NCBI RefSeq assembly: GCF_043195095.1 | Contig: NZ_JBAFWN010000009.1 | Direction: 5' to 3' (one strand) | From: NCEH01 sp043195095 | Lineage (GTDB): Bacteria > Pseudomonadota > Alphaproteobacteria > Rhizobiales > Xanthobacteraceae | DNA length: 64,000 nucleotides | Shown: positions 55,385 through 64,000 of the stretch, in pieces | How positions within the stretch are numbered: the stretch's first letter is position 1 | Layout: the number at the start of each line of letters is the position of its first letter | Notes under the pieces: generated by a model | What the model was told of the DNA's origin: nothing | Database searches by the model: none | The model's input: only the letters and a program-made list of their open reading frames with translations | Position numbers and translations under genes: made by a program

Positions 55385-56785
55385 ATGATGATCTATGTAA
55401 TTGCGACCGTGGCCGCCATCGCCGGCTTTCTGTTCGGCTTTGACGAGGGGGTCATCGCCGGGGCGCTGCACCTGCTCCATGCCCAGTTCGGCATCGACCC
55501 CTTCATGGAAGGGGTGATGACGTCGGCGGTGCCGTTCGGTGCCTTGTTCGGCGCGCTGCTCGCCGGGCGGCTGGTGGATGCGCTTGGCCGGCGCTGGGTG
55601 CTGCTGTGCGCGGCGCTCCTGTTCGCCATCGGTGCGGCCTTCGCCGCGGCGGCGAACGGCATTGCCATGCTCAGCCTCGCCCGCCTCCTGCTCGGCTTTG
55701 CCATCGGCATGGCCTCGCTGGTGGCGCCGCTCTACATCTCCGAGAGCGCGCCGCCCGAGCGGCGGGGAATGCTGGTCTCCATCTATCAGCTGGCAATCAC
55801 GCTCGGCATCCTCGGCGCCTATCTCATCGCCCTGGTCTTTTCCGACTCCTGGCGCTCCATGTTCCTGTTCGGCGCGGTGCCGGGCGTGGCGCTGTTCCTG
55901 GGTATGCACATGCTGCGCGATACCCCGCGCTGGCTGGTCAAGCAGAACCGGGGCGCGGAGGCGCGCCTCGCCATCGCCAGCATCCGCGACCTGCCGTCAG
56001 GCGATGCGCGGGTGGATGCGGAGATTCACGAGATCACCCGTACCGCCGACAGCGAGCGTGGCAGAGGCACATGGGCCGAACTGTTTGGCCCGGTGGCGCG
56101 CCCGGCGCTGGTGGTGGGGATCGGCCTGTTCCTGCTCCAGCAATTGAGCGGCATCAATGCCGTGATCTATTACGCGCCGGTGGTGTTCCGCGAGGCCGGG
56201 TTTGACCTGTCTTCGGTGCAGCTGATGGCCACCATCGGCATCGGGATCGTCAATGTCCTCATGACCGTGGTGGGCATGGGGCTCATTGATCGCATCGGCC
56301 GTCGCCCGCTGCTGATCATCGGCTTCTGCGGCGCGGCGGTGAGCCTCGGCATGATCGCCATCGCCGCCGCCACCGACGCGGAATCGCTGGATGTCCTCGC
56401 GTTCATCGGCCTCGTGCTCTACATCGCCTCGTTCGCCGTGAGCCTCGGCCCGCTGCCGTGGGTCATGATGTCGGAGATCTTTCCGCTCAACGTGCGCGGT
56501 CTCGGCATGGGCGCGGCTTCGCTGGCCAATTGGGGCTTCAACTTCATCGTCGTCTTCTCCTTCCCCTTGATGGTCGCCCATATCGGCCTGGGCGGGGTGT
56601 TCGCCATCTATGCGCTGGTGTGCGTGGCGGGCATCGTCTTCGCCATGCGGCTGGTGCCGGAGACCAACGGCGTGGCGCTGGAGGACATCGAGCTCCACCT
56701 GCGCTCCGGGCAGCCGCTGCGCACGCTCAAGCGCCGCACGGCCGCGCCGGATGGCGGCATCCTCCTGAGCGGGGGGCGCGTGTGA
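55385..56785 (+). CDS. Sugar-porter family MFS transporter
   Basis: Second sugar porter of the locus, 466 residues: FGFDEGVIAGALHLLHAQFG, RLLLGFAIGMASLVAPLYIS, RDTPRWLVKQNRG, LLQQLSGINAVIYYAP and LVPETNGVALEDIE. It is not a recent duplicate of the 52542–53891 transporter, since sequence is diverged throughout. It starts 19 bases after the aminotransferase and its stop overlaps the next start by four bases. Confidence 0.92.
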   Translation: MMIYVIATVAAIAGFLFGFDEGVIAGALHLLHAQFGIDPFMEGVMTSAVPFGALFGALLAGRLVDALGRRWVLLCAALLFAIGAAFAAAANGIAMLSLARLLLGFAIGMASLVAPLYISESAPPERRGMLVSIYQLAITLGILGAYLIALVFSDSWRSMFLFGAVPGVALFLGMHMLRDTPRWLVKQNRGAEARLAIASIRDLPSGDARVDAEIHEITRTADSERGRGTWAELFGPVARPALVVGIGLFLLQQLSGINAVIYYAPVVFREAGFDLSSVQLMATIGIGIVNVLMTVVGMGLIDRIGRRPLLIIGFCGAAVSLGMIAIAAATDAESLDVLAFIGLVLYIASFAVSLGPLPWVMMSEIFPLNVRGLGMGAASLANWGFNFIVVFSFPLMVAHIGLGGVFAIYALVCVAGIVFAMRLVPETNGVALEDIELHLRSGQPLRTLKRRTAAPDGGILLSGGRV

Positions 56786-57120
56786 GCAAAGCCTGCAGGG
56801 ATCTGGCGATGCCGGGCGCCGGCACCAACATGGACCTCGGCGGGCTCGTGGCCGCCCTGGTGGCGCGCAGCCCCTACCGCGCCGTGCTGACCCCGATGCT
56901 GTGCGACATCACCCGCATCGCTCTCGCCAATGGGCAGCTCAGCGCCGCCCTGGCGGACATCGCGCGGCGGTCGGATTTCGCCCGGACCGGCGTGCTGCGC
57001 CGGAGCGATCTCGACGCGGGCGCGGCACCGCTCTCGGCCTTTCTCGAGCAGGTCTATTTCTCTTCGCCGGCTTTCCTGACCTCGGTGGGGGAATGGCCCG
57101 TGGGAGGCGCGCGTGGCTGA
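56782..57120 (+). CDS. Small orphan protein in the aminotransferase operon (112 aa)
   Basis: I do not recognise a family. It starts with GTG in a GTGA overlap with the MFS stop and ends eight bases inside the next gene, so it is clearly translated with its neighbours. The sequence is soluble and probably helical (LGGLVAALVARSPYRAVLTP, IALANGQLSAALADIARRSD, APLSAFLEQVYFSS) with no signal peptide. By position it could be an accessory subunit of the GMC oxidoreductase, as small subunits accompany some FAD sugar dehydrogenases, but no similarity is seen. Confidence 0.75.
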   Translation: MSKACRDLAMPGAGTNMDLGGLVAALVARSPYRAVLTPMLCDITRIALANGQLSAALADIARRSDFARTGVLRRSDLDAGAAPLSAFLEQVYFSSPAFLTSVGEWPVGGARG

Positions 57121-58741
57121 AGCCGAACACTGCGACGTCTGCATCGTCGGCACCGGCGCCGGCGGCGGCATCCTCGCCCATCGGCTGGCCCTGGCCGGCC
57201 TGAACGTCGTCTCGCTGGAGCAGGGCGGCCTGCTGGCGCCGGATCATTTCCGAAGCGTCGCGCCCCCCGGCGCGGCGCGGGACTTCGGTATCGGCCCCCG
57301 CACGGCATGGCCGAGCGATCCGCACGACAGCCTTTTCACCCATCCCCTGTTCGTCGATCGCGCCGAAGGCTCCACCAACCGGCCCGAGGGCGGGTTCCGG
57401 CACTTTCAGGTGCTGAATGTGGACGGGCTCCAGACCCTCTGGAACGGGGTGAGCGTTCGCTTCTCGCGCACCGACTTCGCCGATTGGCCCATCAGTTACG
57501 ACGCGCTCGCCAGCCACTATGCGGCTGTCGAACTGCGGATCACCGTCTGCGGCACCCAGGAAAACATCCCCGAACTGCCGGACGGCCTGTTCGTGCCGCC
57601 CAAGCCCCTGCGGCCGCCGGACGAACTGGTGGTGCGGGCGGTGAAATCGCTGGGCGAGGCCTATTCGCACGCCATTCCCAACCGCAAGGCCATCAACACC
57701 CGCGCCGGCACCGAGGGGGCGTGCGTCTCCACCGGCGTATGCACGTCCGGCTGCCCCGTGGGGGCGGTGTATAAATTCTCCGCCCGTCTGCTGCCCGAGC
57801 TGCGCCGCCGGCCCAATTACGAGCTGCGCACGCACGCAAAGGTGGTGCGGCTTGTCCGCGAGGACGGCTCGCGCTCCGTCTCGGCGGTGGAATATGTGGA
57901 CACGCGGACCAACACGCCCCGCAGCCTGAAGGCGAAGCTGGTGGTGCTGGCCACCGGCGCGGTCGAGACGCCCCGCATCCTGTACAATTCCGCGGACGCG
58001 GCGAGCCCCGCCGGCCTCTCCAACGACAACGGCCGCGTGGGGCTTTCGCTGCAGGACAATCCCAAGGCGGTCCTGTCCACTTCGCTCTGGAAGCTCTGGG
58101 GCCGGCGACGCGGCTATGACATCGGCTATGGCGACCTGCTGATCCTGATGTCGCGCGGCAAGCTGCCGGACGGGTCGTCCTTCCCCTTCATCGGCCACGG
58201 CATCCACGGCATTCCCGATGTGCCGCACTATCTGACGGGGATGAAGGGCTTTCCGCCGGCAGTGAAGGTGCGGATGGCGCGGATGATGTTCTACAGCTAC
58301 GTGACGCTCGGCCTGTTCTGCGCCGGCGAGATCGTGCCGGGCAACCGGGTGCGCCCCGGCCGGACGCAGGACCGCTACGGCGTGCGGCACGTGGATGTGG
58401 ATTTCGCGGTGACGGACACCGCCCGCCAGCGCATGGATGCCATGCTCGCCTGGGGGCGCAAGGTGCTGCGGCGGGCGTCCTCCACCCTCGTGCATGCCAG
58501 CGTGGACAACAGCGGCACCGGCATCCACTACGCCGGGACCACCCCCATGTCGGCCGATCCGGCCGGCGGCACGGTGGACACCAACCTGCGCAGCCACGAG
58601 ATCGACAATCTCTACATCTGCGACGGCGGCGTCATTCCCTTCTTGCCGGACAAGCACCTCACCCTGACCATCATGGCGCTCTCGGACCGCCTGGGAGAGC
58701 ACCTGATCGCCAAGGCCCATCAGAACGGCGGCAGGCCCTGA
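57113..58741 (+). CDS. GMC-like FAD oxidoreductase, sugar dehydrogenase type
   Basis: A 542-residue flavoprotein. FAD site: CIVGTGAGGGILAHRLALAG; then TLWNGVSVRFSRTDFADWP and, near the C-terminus, the catalytic His pair in GIHYAGTTPM and PDKHLTLTIMALSDRL. Cys204, Cys210 and Cys214 lie in CVSTGVCTSGCPVGAVY, resembling the iron-sulfur loop of FAD glucose dehydrogenase alpha subunits. There is no signal peptide. Such enzymes oxidise sugar hydroxyls (glucoside 3-dehydrogenase, gluconate dehydrogenase). GTG start, overlapping the previous gene by eight bases. Confidence 0.88.
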   Translation: MAEAEHCDVCIVGTGAGGGILAHRLALAGLNVVSLEQGGLLAPDHFRSVAPPGAARDFGIGPRTAWPSDPHDSLFTHPLFVDRAEGSTNRPEGGFRHFQVLNVDGLQTLWNGVSVRFSRTDFADWPISYDALASHYAAVELRITVCGTQENIPELPDGLFVPPKPLRPPDELVVRAVKSLGEAYSHAIPNRKAINTRAGTEGACVSTGVCTSGCPVGAVYKFSARLLPELRRRPNYELRTHAKVVRLVREDGSRSVSAVEYVDTRTNTPRSLKAKLVVLATGAVETPRILYNSADAASPAGLSNDNGRVGLSLQDNPKAVLSTSLWKLWGRRRGYDIGYGDLLILMSRGKLPDGSSFPFIGHGIHGIPDVPHYLTGMKGFPPAVKVRMARMMFYSYVTLGLFCAGEIVPGNRVRPGRTQDRYGVRHVDVDFAVTDTARQRMDAMLAWGRKVLRRASSTLVHASVDNSGTGIHYAGTTPMSADPAGGTVDTNLRSHEIDNLYICDGGVIPFLPDKHLTLTIMALSDRLGEHLIAKAHQNGGRP

Positions 58742-59088
58742 CACGGACGGGGCGTTGCCGGGCAGGCTTGCGCAGGCGCGCGACCTCTCGGCGCCGCTCC
58801 CGTCGATCCGCGCGACAGCAGCCGCGCCGGCGCGGCCGGTCCACACCAGCTTCACCATCCCTATGGCCGCATCCGCGCCGTGCGCGCCGCCGACAGCACC
58901 GGGCCGGCGCACGTCGCGCGGATCGCGGCCCCATGCCGCCGACGGCACATGCCTGCTCCGACGATGTTTGACGCAAAGCCGTATCGCGATAAAGCGTGTG
59001 CAATGTTGGGAAATCGCAGACTTCGGCGAAGACCGTTTCAGCACCGAGGGCTGAAACGGCGAAACGGCCTGAAGTCTTTAGATTTTAA
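58742..59088. other. Gene-poor stretch before tRNA-Lys
   Basis: About 350 bases without an intact gene. Around 58860–58930 one frame reads like the start of a GNAT protein (RIRAVRAADSTGPAHVARIA) but breaks up quickly; it could be a decayed remnant. No terminator is evident after the GMC gene. Confidence 0.4.
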
Positions 59089-59164
<76 letters not shown>

Positions 59165-59239
59165 CGCCGCGAAGACGTGTCCTCGTCGGGAGGTGGTCGT
59201 GTAGCAGAGCTATTTTGCCCTGTCCAGCGCGACCTGTGG

Positions 59240-59269
59240 AAAACACCGCCCTTTTTCGGGCGGCGTTTT
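59240..59269 (-). terminator. Rho-independent terminator of the tct operon
   Basis: On the minus strand AAAACGCCGCCC / GGGCGGTGTTTT pair over 12 positions with one weak pair and a GAAAAA loop; the T residues close the stem. It lies just after the tctA stop; the plus-strand reading also ends in five T residues. Confidence 0.8.
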
Positions 59270-59271
59270 TC

Positions 59272-60771
59272 TCATTCCTTGAACGCCTCCTCGCGGGTCT
59301 TCTGCACCGAGGGCAGCAGCACCACCACCAGCGCGGCGGCCGCCAGGAACAGTAGAACGGCGGAGATCGGGCGGGTGACGAAGACCGTGGCGTCGCCGCG
59401 CGAAATCAGCATCGCCCGGCGCAGATATTCCTCCAGCATCGGGCCGATGACGAAGCCCAGCAACAGCGGCGCCGGTTCGCAATCCAGCTTCACCAGCACG
59501 TAGCCGAGCACTCCGAACAGGGCCATGGTGTAAACGTCGAACGTATTGTTGTTCACGCTGTACACGCCGATGCAGCAGAAGGCGACGATGGCCGGGAACA
59601 GGATGTGGTACGGCACGGTGAGCAGTCGCACCCAGATGCCGATCAGCGGCAGGTTCAGCAGCACCAGCATGAAATTGCCGATCCACATGGAGGCGATCAC
59701 GCCCCAGAACAGATCCGGCTTTTCCGTCACCACGTTCGGCCCGGGCGTGATGCCCTGGATGATCAGAGCGCCGATCATCAGCGCCATCACCGGATTGGAG
59801 GGAATGCCGAGCGTGAGCATGGGGATGAAGGAGGTTTGCGCGCCGGCATTATTGGCGCTCTCAGGTCCCGCCACGCCCTCGATGGCGCCCTTGCCGAAGC
59901 GGCCGGGGGTCTTGGAGATCTTCTTCTCGACCGAATAGGACGCAAAGGACGAGAGCATGGCCCCGCCCCCGGGCAGAATGCCCAGGAACGAGCCGAGGAT
60001 CGTGCCGCGGATCACCGGCGCGATGATCGCCTTGAACTCGTCCTTGGTGAGCATCAGACTCTTCACCTTGGCGGCGACCAGGCTGCGCTGGGATTCGTCC
60101 TCCAGGTTGCGGATGATTTCGCCGAGCCCGAACATGCCCATGGCCAGCGCCACGAAATCGAACCCGTCGGCGAGATCGGGCATATTGAAATCGAAGCGCG
60201 GCACGCCGGTGTAGATGTCCTGCCCGGCGAGGCCCAGCAGCAGGCCAAGCACGATCATCGCCAGCGCCTTCACCACCGAGCCGGACGCCAGCGTCACAGA
60301 GGCGACGAGGCCGAGCACCATCAGCGAGAAATATTCCGGCGGGCCGAACTTCAAGGCGAGTTCCGCGAGCGGCGGGGCGAACACCGCGAGCAGGAAGGTC
60401 GCGACCGTGCCGGCGAAGAAGGAGCCGAGCGCGGCGGTGGCGAGCGCTGCCCCCGCGCGGCCCTGGCGCGCCATCTGGTGGCCGTCGATGGCGGTGACCA
60501 CCGAGGAGGATTCGCCCGGCAGATTGATCAGGATCGCGGTGGTTGAGCCACCATATTGGGCGCCGTAATAGATGCCCGCGAGCATGATCAGCGCCGACAC
60601 CGGCGGCAGGCCGAAGGTGATCGGCAGCAGCATGGCGATGGTGGCGATCGGCCCGAGCCCCGGCAGCACGCCGATCAGCGTGCCGAGCACTACGCCGACG
60701 AAGCAATAGAAGAGGTTCTGAAACGAGAGCGCGACGGAAAAGCCGAGGCTGAGATTGTCGATGAGTTCCAC
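59272..60771 (-). CDS. tctA: Tripartite tricarboxylate transporter, large permease
   Basis: TctA-type membrane protein of 499 residues with about 11–12 segments. Family landmarks are GTLIGVLPGLGPIATIAMLL, YYGAQYGGSTTAILINLPGE and LGILPGGGAMLSSFASYSVE. It moves small carboxylates with TctB and the TctC binding protein encoded upstream. It follows tctB with a 10-base gap. Confidence 0.95.
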   Translation of the reverse strand: MELIDNLSLGFSVALSFQNLFYCFVGVVLGTLIGVLPGLGPIATIAMLLPITFGLPPVSALIMLAGIYYGAQYGGSTTAILINLPGESSSVVTAIDGHQMARQGRAGAALATAALGSFFAGTVATFLLAVFAPPLAELALKFGPPEYFSLMVLGLVASVTLASGSVVKALAMIVLGLLLGLAGQDIYTGVPRFDFNMPDLADGFDFVALAMGMFGLGEIIRNLEDESQRSLVAAKVKSLMLTKDEFKAIIAPVIRGTILGSFLGILPGGGAMLSSFASYSVEKKISKTPGRFGKGAIEGVAGPESANNAGAQTSFIPMLTLGIPSNPVMALMIGALIIQGITPGPNVVTEKPDLFWGVIASMWIGNFMLVLLNLPLIGIWVRLLTVPYHILFPAIVAFCCIGVYSVNNNTFDVYTMALFGVLGYVLVKLDCEPAPLLLGFVIGPMLEEYLRRAMLISRGDATVFVTRPISAVLLFLAAAALVVVLLPSVQKTREEAFKE

Positions 60772-60781
60772 GGCGATGTCC

Positions 60782-61252
60782 TCAATAGCCGCCCAGCCAG
60801 GGGCCGAGCAGCGACAAGGGAAGGCCGAGGCCGAGGATGAACACCGCCCAGCAGAACACCACCATCACGACCGTGATGGCGAGCGCCGTGCGGACACGGA
60901 ATTTCTGGCTCGCCATGGCCGAGAGAAACACGGTGACCGCGAGTGTCGGCAGGAAGCCGAGCGGATGGATCGCGGCGCCGAAGAACACCGTGCACAGCGT
61001 CAGCAGGATCAGCCCGCGCCAGGCGATGGAGGTGGTGCGCTCGCCGGGAAAGCGCAGCCCGTTGATCAGCACGATCACGCCGAACACGCCGAGCAGGACC
61101 GACAGCAGCAGCGGAAAATAGCCCGGCCCCATGCGCACCGCGGTGCCCATGGCCAATTGCTGCGTCTGCAGGCCGAAGACCACCGCAATCACGATGAACA
61201 ACAGGCCGGACAACACATCCTTCGGATTGCGAATGAACCCCATCGACCCCAT
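60782..61252 (-). CDS. tctB: Tripartite tricarboxylate transporter, small permease
   Basis: A 156-residue TctB protein with four membrane segments: NPKDVLSGLLFIVIAVVFGL, RMGPGYFPLLLSVLLGVFGV (the conserved G-P-x-x-F-P) and a C-terminal LGLPLSLLGPWLGGY. The start could be ATG 61252 or 61243. It lies between tctC and tctA; the 134-base gap to tctC has GC hairpins that may lower permease expression relative to the binding protein. Confidence 0.92.
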   Translation of the reverse strand: MGSMGFIRNPKDVLSGLLFIVIAVVFGLQTQQLAMGTAVRMGPGYFPLLLSVLLGVFGVIVLINGLRFPGERTTSIAWRGLILLTLCTVFFGAAIHPLGFLPTLAVTVFLSAMASQKFRVRTALAITVVMVVFCWAVFILGLGLPLSLLGPWLGGY

Positions 61253-61270
61253 CCCCCGACTATCCGGCGC

Positions 61271-61333
61271 CCGCCCTCACGGGCGGCGGCGCGGCGTTCC
61301 CCATTCGCCAACAGGACGCCCGCCGAACGGGCG
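61271..61333 (-). repeat. GC-rich hairpins between tctC and tctB
   Basis: Two short perfect stems: CCGCCC/GGGCGG (61271–61286, four-base loop) and CGCCCG/CGGGCG (61317–61333, five-base loop). Such structures after a binding-protein gene often stabilise its mRNA; there is no T run for termination. Confidence 0.5.
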
Positions 61334-61386
61334 CCCGCCGGACGTGTGCGTCTTCATGGCGGCGCCGGACGCGCCGCCATGCGCGA

Positions 61387-62367
61387 TCAGTCGGCGTAGA
61401 CGCCGGCGACCTCGATCACCGGCTTCCACTTGGCGACTTCGGACGCCAGGAACTGCTTGTGGAACGCGGGGCTGCGACGATCCTTCGGCTCGGGCTCGGT
61501 GCCGAGATCGGCGAAGCGGGCGACCACCTTCGGGTCGTCCAGCGCCGTGTTCAGGGCCGCGTTGAGCTTGTCGACGATCTCCTTGGGCGTGCCCTTCGGC
61601 GCATAGACGCCATGCCACACCGCCACTTCGAAGTCCTTCAGCCCGCTTTCCTGCATGGTGGGCAGGTCGGGCAGAGACTTCACCCGGTCCTTGGTGGTGA
61701 CCGCATAGGCCTTCACCTTGCCGCCCTTGATCTGGCCGGTGGTATTGGTGGTCTGGTCGCACAACAGGTCGATCTGCCCGCCGACCAGGTCGTTCATGGC
61801 CGGGCCCGTGCCCTGGTAGGGAACGGTGGTCATCTGGGTGCCGATGGCGGACATGAACAGCATGCCGCACAGGTGCGAGGCCGCGCCCACGCCGGCATTG
61901 CCATAGGTGACGCGATCCTTGTTCTTCTTCACATAGTCGATCACGTCGGAGATCGTCTTCGGCTCGAAGCCGGGCTTGGCGATCAGCGTCATGGGCACGG
62001 CGGTGACGAGGCCGACATCCTCGAAATCGGTGAGCACATTGTAGGGCAGCTTGCGATACAGCGAGGCCGAGGTCGCCTGGCCGATATGATGCAGCAGCAC
62101 CGTGTAGCCATCGGGATTGGCCTTCGCCACCTGCCCGGCGCCACGCGTGCCGCCCGCGCCGCCCACGTTCTCGACGATGATCTGCTGGCCGAGCGTCTTC
62201 GACATGGATTCGGCGACGAGGCGCGCCACCGTGTCGGTGGGTCCGCCGGCGGAGAAGGGCACCACCATGGTGATGGGGCGGGTGGGATAGGCCGGCTGCG
62301 CGCCGGCCGGGGCGGCGGCCAGGCCGAGCAAAGCTGCGGCGGCGACGAGTGCGTGCTTCATGCGCAT
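61387..62367 (-). CDS. tctC: Tripartite tricarboxylate transporter substrate-binding protein (Bug family)
   Basis: Periplasmic receptor of 326 residues. The signal peptide ends at PAGAQ; the Bug fold is visible as YPTRPITMVVPFSAGGPTDT, IIVENVGGAGGTRGAGQVAK and DLLPTM-like SLPDLPTMQESGLKDFEV. Bug proteins bind citrate, other carboxylates, nicotinate and more; ligand unknown. Start ATG at 62367 has GGAGG upstream. First gene of the tctCBA operon. Confidence 0.95.
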   Translation of the reverse strand: MRMKHALVAAAALLGLAAAPAGAQPAYPTRPITMVVPFSAGGPTDTVARLVAESMSKTLGQQIIVENVGGAGGTRGAGQVAKANPDGYTVLLHHIGQATSASLYRKLPYNVLTDFEDVGLVTAVPMTLIAKPGFEPKTISDVIDYVKKNKDRVTYGNAGVGAASHLCGMLFMSAIGTQMTTVPYQGTGPAMNDLVGGQIDLLCDQTTNTTGQIKGGKVKAYAVTTKDRVKSLPDLPTMQESGLKDFEVAVWHGVYAPKGTPKEIVDKLNAALNTALDDPKVVARFADLGTEPEPKDRRSPAFHKQFLASEVAKWKPVIEVAGVYAD

Positions 62368-62659
62368 AGGGTCCTCCATGAAAGCGGCGGGGTTTTTTGG
62401 TCTGCGAGAACATTCCCCTGCGTACGTTGAAGAAGGTCGGCGGGGCTCCAGTCAAGCCGGACTTTACTCTTATTTTCCTCAAAGCTTCCCCAAGGGAGGC
62501 GCGGTTTGCACTGCACCACTGCCATGATCATCACAAAAACGGCGGCGCAAGACCACACTGCCTCCAATAAGTCCATGATTTGCCTTGTTGTTCTATTTTC
62601 GCCACGGGAACCGGCGCGCGCCGCCGTCGTTGTGCAAGGTGCAACGGAGCGCCTTTTGA

Positions 62660-64000
62660 ATGACCGAGATTTCTCGCCCGCTTTTGATTGCCGGCCTCGC
62701 GGTGAGCTTCCTCCTCCAGGGACCGGCGACCGCCGCCTGGGCGCAAGGCGGCCCGCCGCCTGGCCAAGCTTCAGGTAACGCGCAGGCAAAGGTGAACATC
62801 GACGTGTTCTACGCTCCTCTGGCGGAGCACGGCACGTGGGTCGCCCATCCCGAATATGATTACGTGTGGGTGCCTTCGGGCCTCGACCCGTCCTGGCGTC
62901 CGTATCAGGAGGGCCGCTGGATCTGGACCGATTCCGGTTGGTATTGGGAATCGGGCGAGCCGTTCGCCTGGGCGACCTATCATTACGGCCGCTGGGGCTA
63001 TGAGCCGGAATATGGCTGGTTCTGGGTGCCGGGCGATACCTGGGCGCCGGCCTGGGTGAAATGGCGGCGCGGCGGCGAGCGCACCGGCTGGGCGCCCATC
63101 GCCCCCGACGCGCGCGGCTACGCCTATGGCGCCCCCAAGCGCTATGAGGTGCCGGTCGCCGAGAGCTGGGTGGTGGTCGAGGACCGCTATATCTCCGCGC
63201 CCGACCTTGGCGTGCGCGTGGAGCCGATCGCGCAGATCGGTCCCTGGCTGGAAAGCGACCCGCGCGAATACGACCCGGTCTATCGCGACGGCGCGGTGAT
63301 GACGCGGTTCGTCGCGGCGGACACGTTCGCCGGTGTCCTGGCCGCCCCGCTGGTGACCCGCCAGATGGTCTATGTCGACCGCTACAATGAGGAATTCATC
63401 GCGCCGAACGGCACCTATATCGGCGTCTACCGGCCGTTCGTGGCGCGCGGACCGGCGGTGGCGCCGCCGCGCTATAGCCGCGAGATCGCCCCTGACCGCC
63501 GGGTGGTGATCAACCAATATGTGCGCACCGAGGGGCGCGGCCTCTCGGCTCCCTCGGCCGCATTGCTGGCGGTGCTGGGCGTGCAGCAGCGCCAGGATCT
63601 GCGCGCGGCGCGCTGGGAGGGGGACGGACAGGCCTATCAGCGCGATCTGCAGCGGTTCCGCCAATCCGAGCGCGGTCAATTGGAGCAGCGCTGGTCGCAA
63701 GCCGACCGCAACGCGAAGGCGTTCGAGCAGGAGCGTGTCCGCGCCATCCAACAGCGCGAGCAGGCCCAGCAAAACGTGTTCCAGCAGCGCCAGCAACGCG
63801 CAGATCAGGTGATCCAGAGATTGCAGCGCGAGCGGCCGGATGCCCTGCCGGCCACCGCGCCCGCCGGCACGCCCGCCGCGACGCCTGCCCAATCGCCCGG
63901 TCCCGAAGCGCCGAAGCCGGAAGTGCAGAATCCGCGCCCGCCCGCGGGCGCTTCTTCGGCGCCCCAGGTGGCGCCGCCCCCGCCGGGTGCCGCCGGTCCG
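62660..64000 (+). CDS. DUF6600-type Trp/Tyr-rich exported protein, partial
   Basis: Exported protein cut by the right edge after 447 residues. The signal peptide (residues about 1–29) ends near WAQG. Residues 45–160 are full of aromatic repeats: YAPLAEHGTWVAHPEYDYVW, YQEGRWIWTDSGWYW, YHYGRWGYEPEYGWFWVPG and WAPAWVKWRRGG, typical of DUF6600. A Gln/Arg-rich, coiled-coil-like region (about 310–395) and a Pro/Ala-rich tail follow. Function unknown, probably envelope-associated. The 290 bases before it hold no other gene. Confidence 0.88.
   Translation, partial: MTEISRPLLIAGLAVSFLLQGPATAAWAQGGPPPGQASGNAQAKVNIDVFYAPLAEHGTWVAHPEYDYVWVPSGLDPSWRPYQEGRWIWTDSGWYWESGEPFAWATYHYGRWGYEPEYGWFWVPGDTWAPAWVKWRRGGERTGWAPIAPDARGYAYGAPKRYEVPVAESWVVVEDRYISAPDLGVRVEPIAQIGPWLESDPREYDPVYRDGAVMTRFVAADTFAGVLAAPLVTRQMVYVDRYNEEFIAPNGTYIGVYRPFVARGPAVAPPRYSREIAPDRRVVINQYVRTEGRGLSAPSAALLAVLGVQQRQDLRAARWEGDGQAYQRDLQRFRQSERGQLEQRWSQADRNAKAFEQERVRAIQQREQAQQNVFQQRQQRADQVIQRLQRERPDALPATAPAGTPAATPAQSPGPEAPKPEVQNPRPPAGASSAPQVAPPPPGAAGP

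Noticed and set aside
58860..58930. Remnant of a GNAT acetyltransferase
   Set aside because: Only about 20 residues look right before the frame decays; too short to call a pseudogene.
59233..59245. A DnaA-box-like TTTTCCACA on the minus strand near tRNA-Lys
   Set aside because: A single copy within a terminator stem; no cluster and no origin context.

Overview
The window reads as chromosome from a high-GC alphaproteobacterium, most likely Hyphomicrobiales and plausibly Xanthobacteraceae. This is inferred from the rpsT–dnaA–dnaN–recF–gyrB core, an NdvA-type cyclic glucan exporter, ethylmalonyl-CoA pathway genes, the alphaproteobacterial serC–serA pair, and clustered GANTC sites upstream of dnaA. 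No identification was run.

Core region (1–25 kb). trpB (partial) and trpF lie on the minus strand beside an NDUFA9-like NAD(P)-binding protein and a small orphan. rpsT, with a clear sigma70 promoter and terminator, is followed by a 1.07-kb non-coding stretch and then dnaA, dnaN, recF, a YkuD lipoprotein, arsH, gyrB, an ndvA-like exporter and a D,D-carboxypeptidase. A CobW GTPase/DUF924 pair and an HI0933-type flavoprotein come next. Divergent ccr and ecm, with a small GlsB/YeaQ membrane protein between them, encode two steps of acetyl-CoA assimilation.

Transport and metabolism (25–41 kb). A TRAP permease pair without its binding protein and a VOC enzyme are followed by a sulfonate/nitrate-type ABC importer. 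Divergent from the importer are three short genes that form a split-beta nitrile hydratase/thiocyanate hydrolase-like enzyme with a cobalt-type CTLCSC centre. DUF5993–dsbB, an EamA exporter, serC–serA, DUF3597 and an OafA-type acyltransferase with SGNH domain follow.

Accessory region (41–59 kb). It holds an ECF sigma/NrsF (DUF1109) module with two symmetric GTAACC-N16-CGGA promoters, one of which faces a small secreted protein. Then come three tandem tail-collar (microcystin-dependent) proteins, a GNAT enzyme and a winged-helix/TPR-like regulator. A TpsB-type transporter sits between two beta-lactamase-fold serine hydrolases. The last unit is a tightly coupled operon of DegT aminotransferase, sugar-porter MFS, a 112-aa orphan and a GMC oxidoreductase, with a second sugar porter divergent across a perfect palindrome. 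A tRNA-Lys(CUU) closes the region.

End (59–64 kb). A tctCBA tripartite tricarboxylate transporter operon on the minus strand and the start of a Trp/Tyr-rich DUF6600 protein that runs off the window.

The most interesting candidates are the split-subunit hydratase with its dedicated importer, the oxidation/transamination/transport operon at 52.5–58.7 kb, and the ECF/NrsF regulon nucleus.
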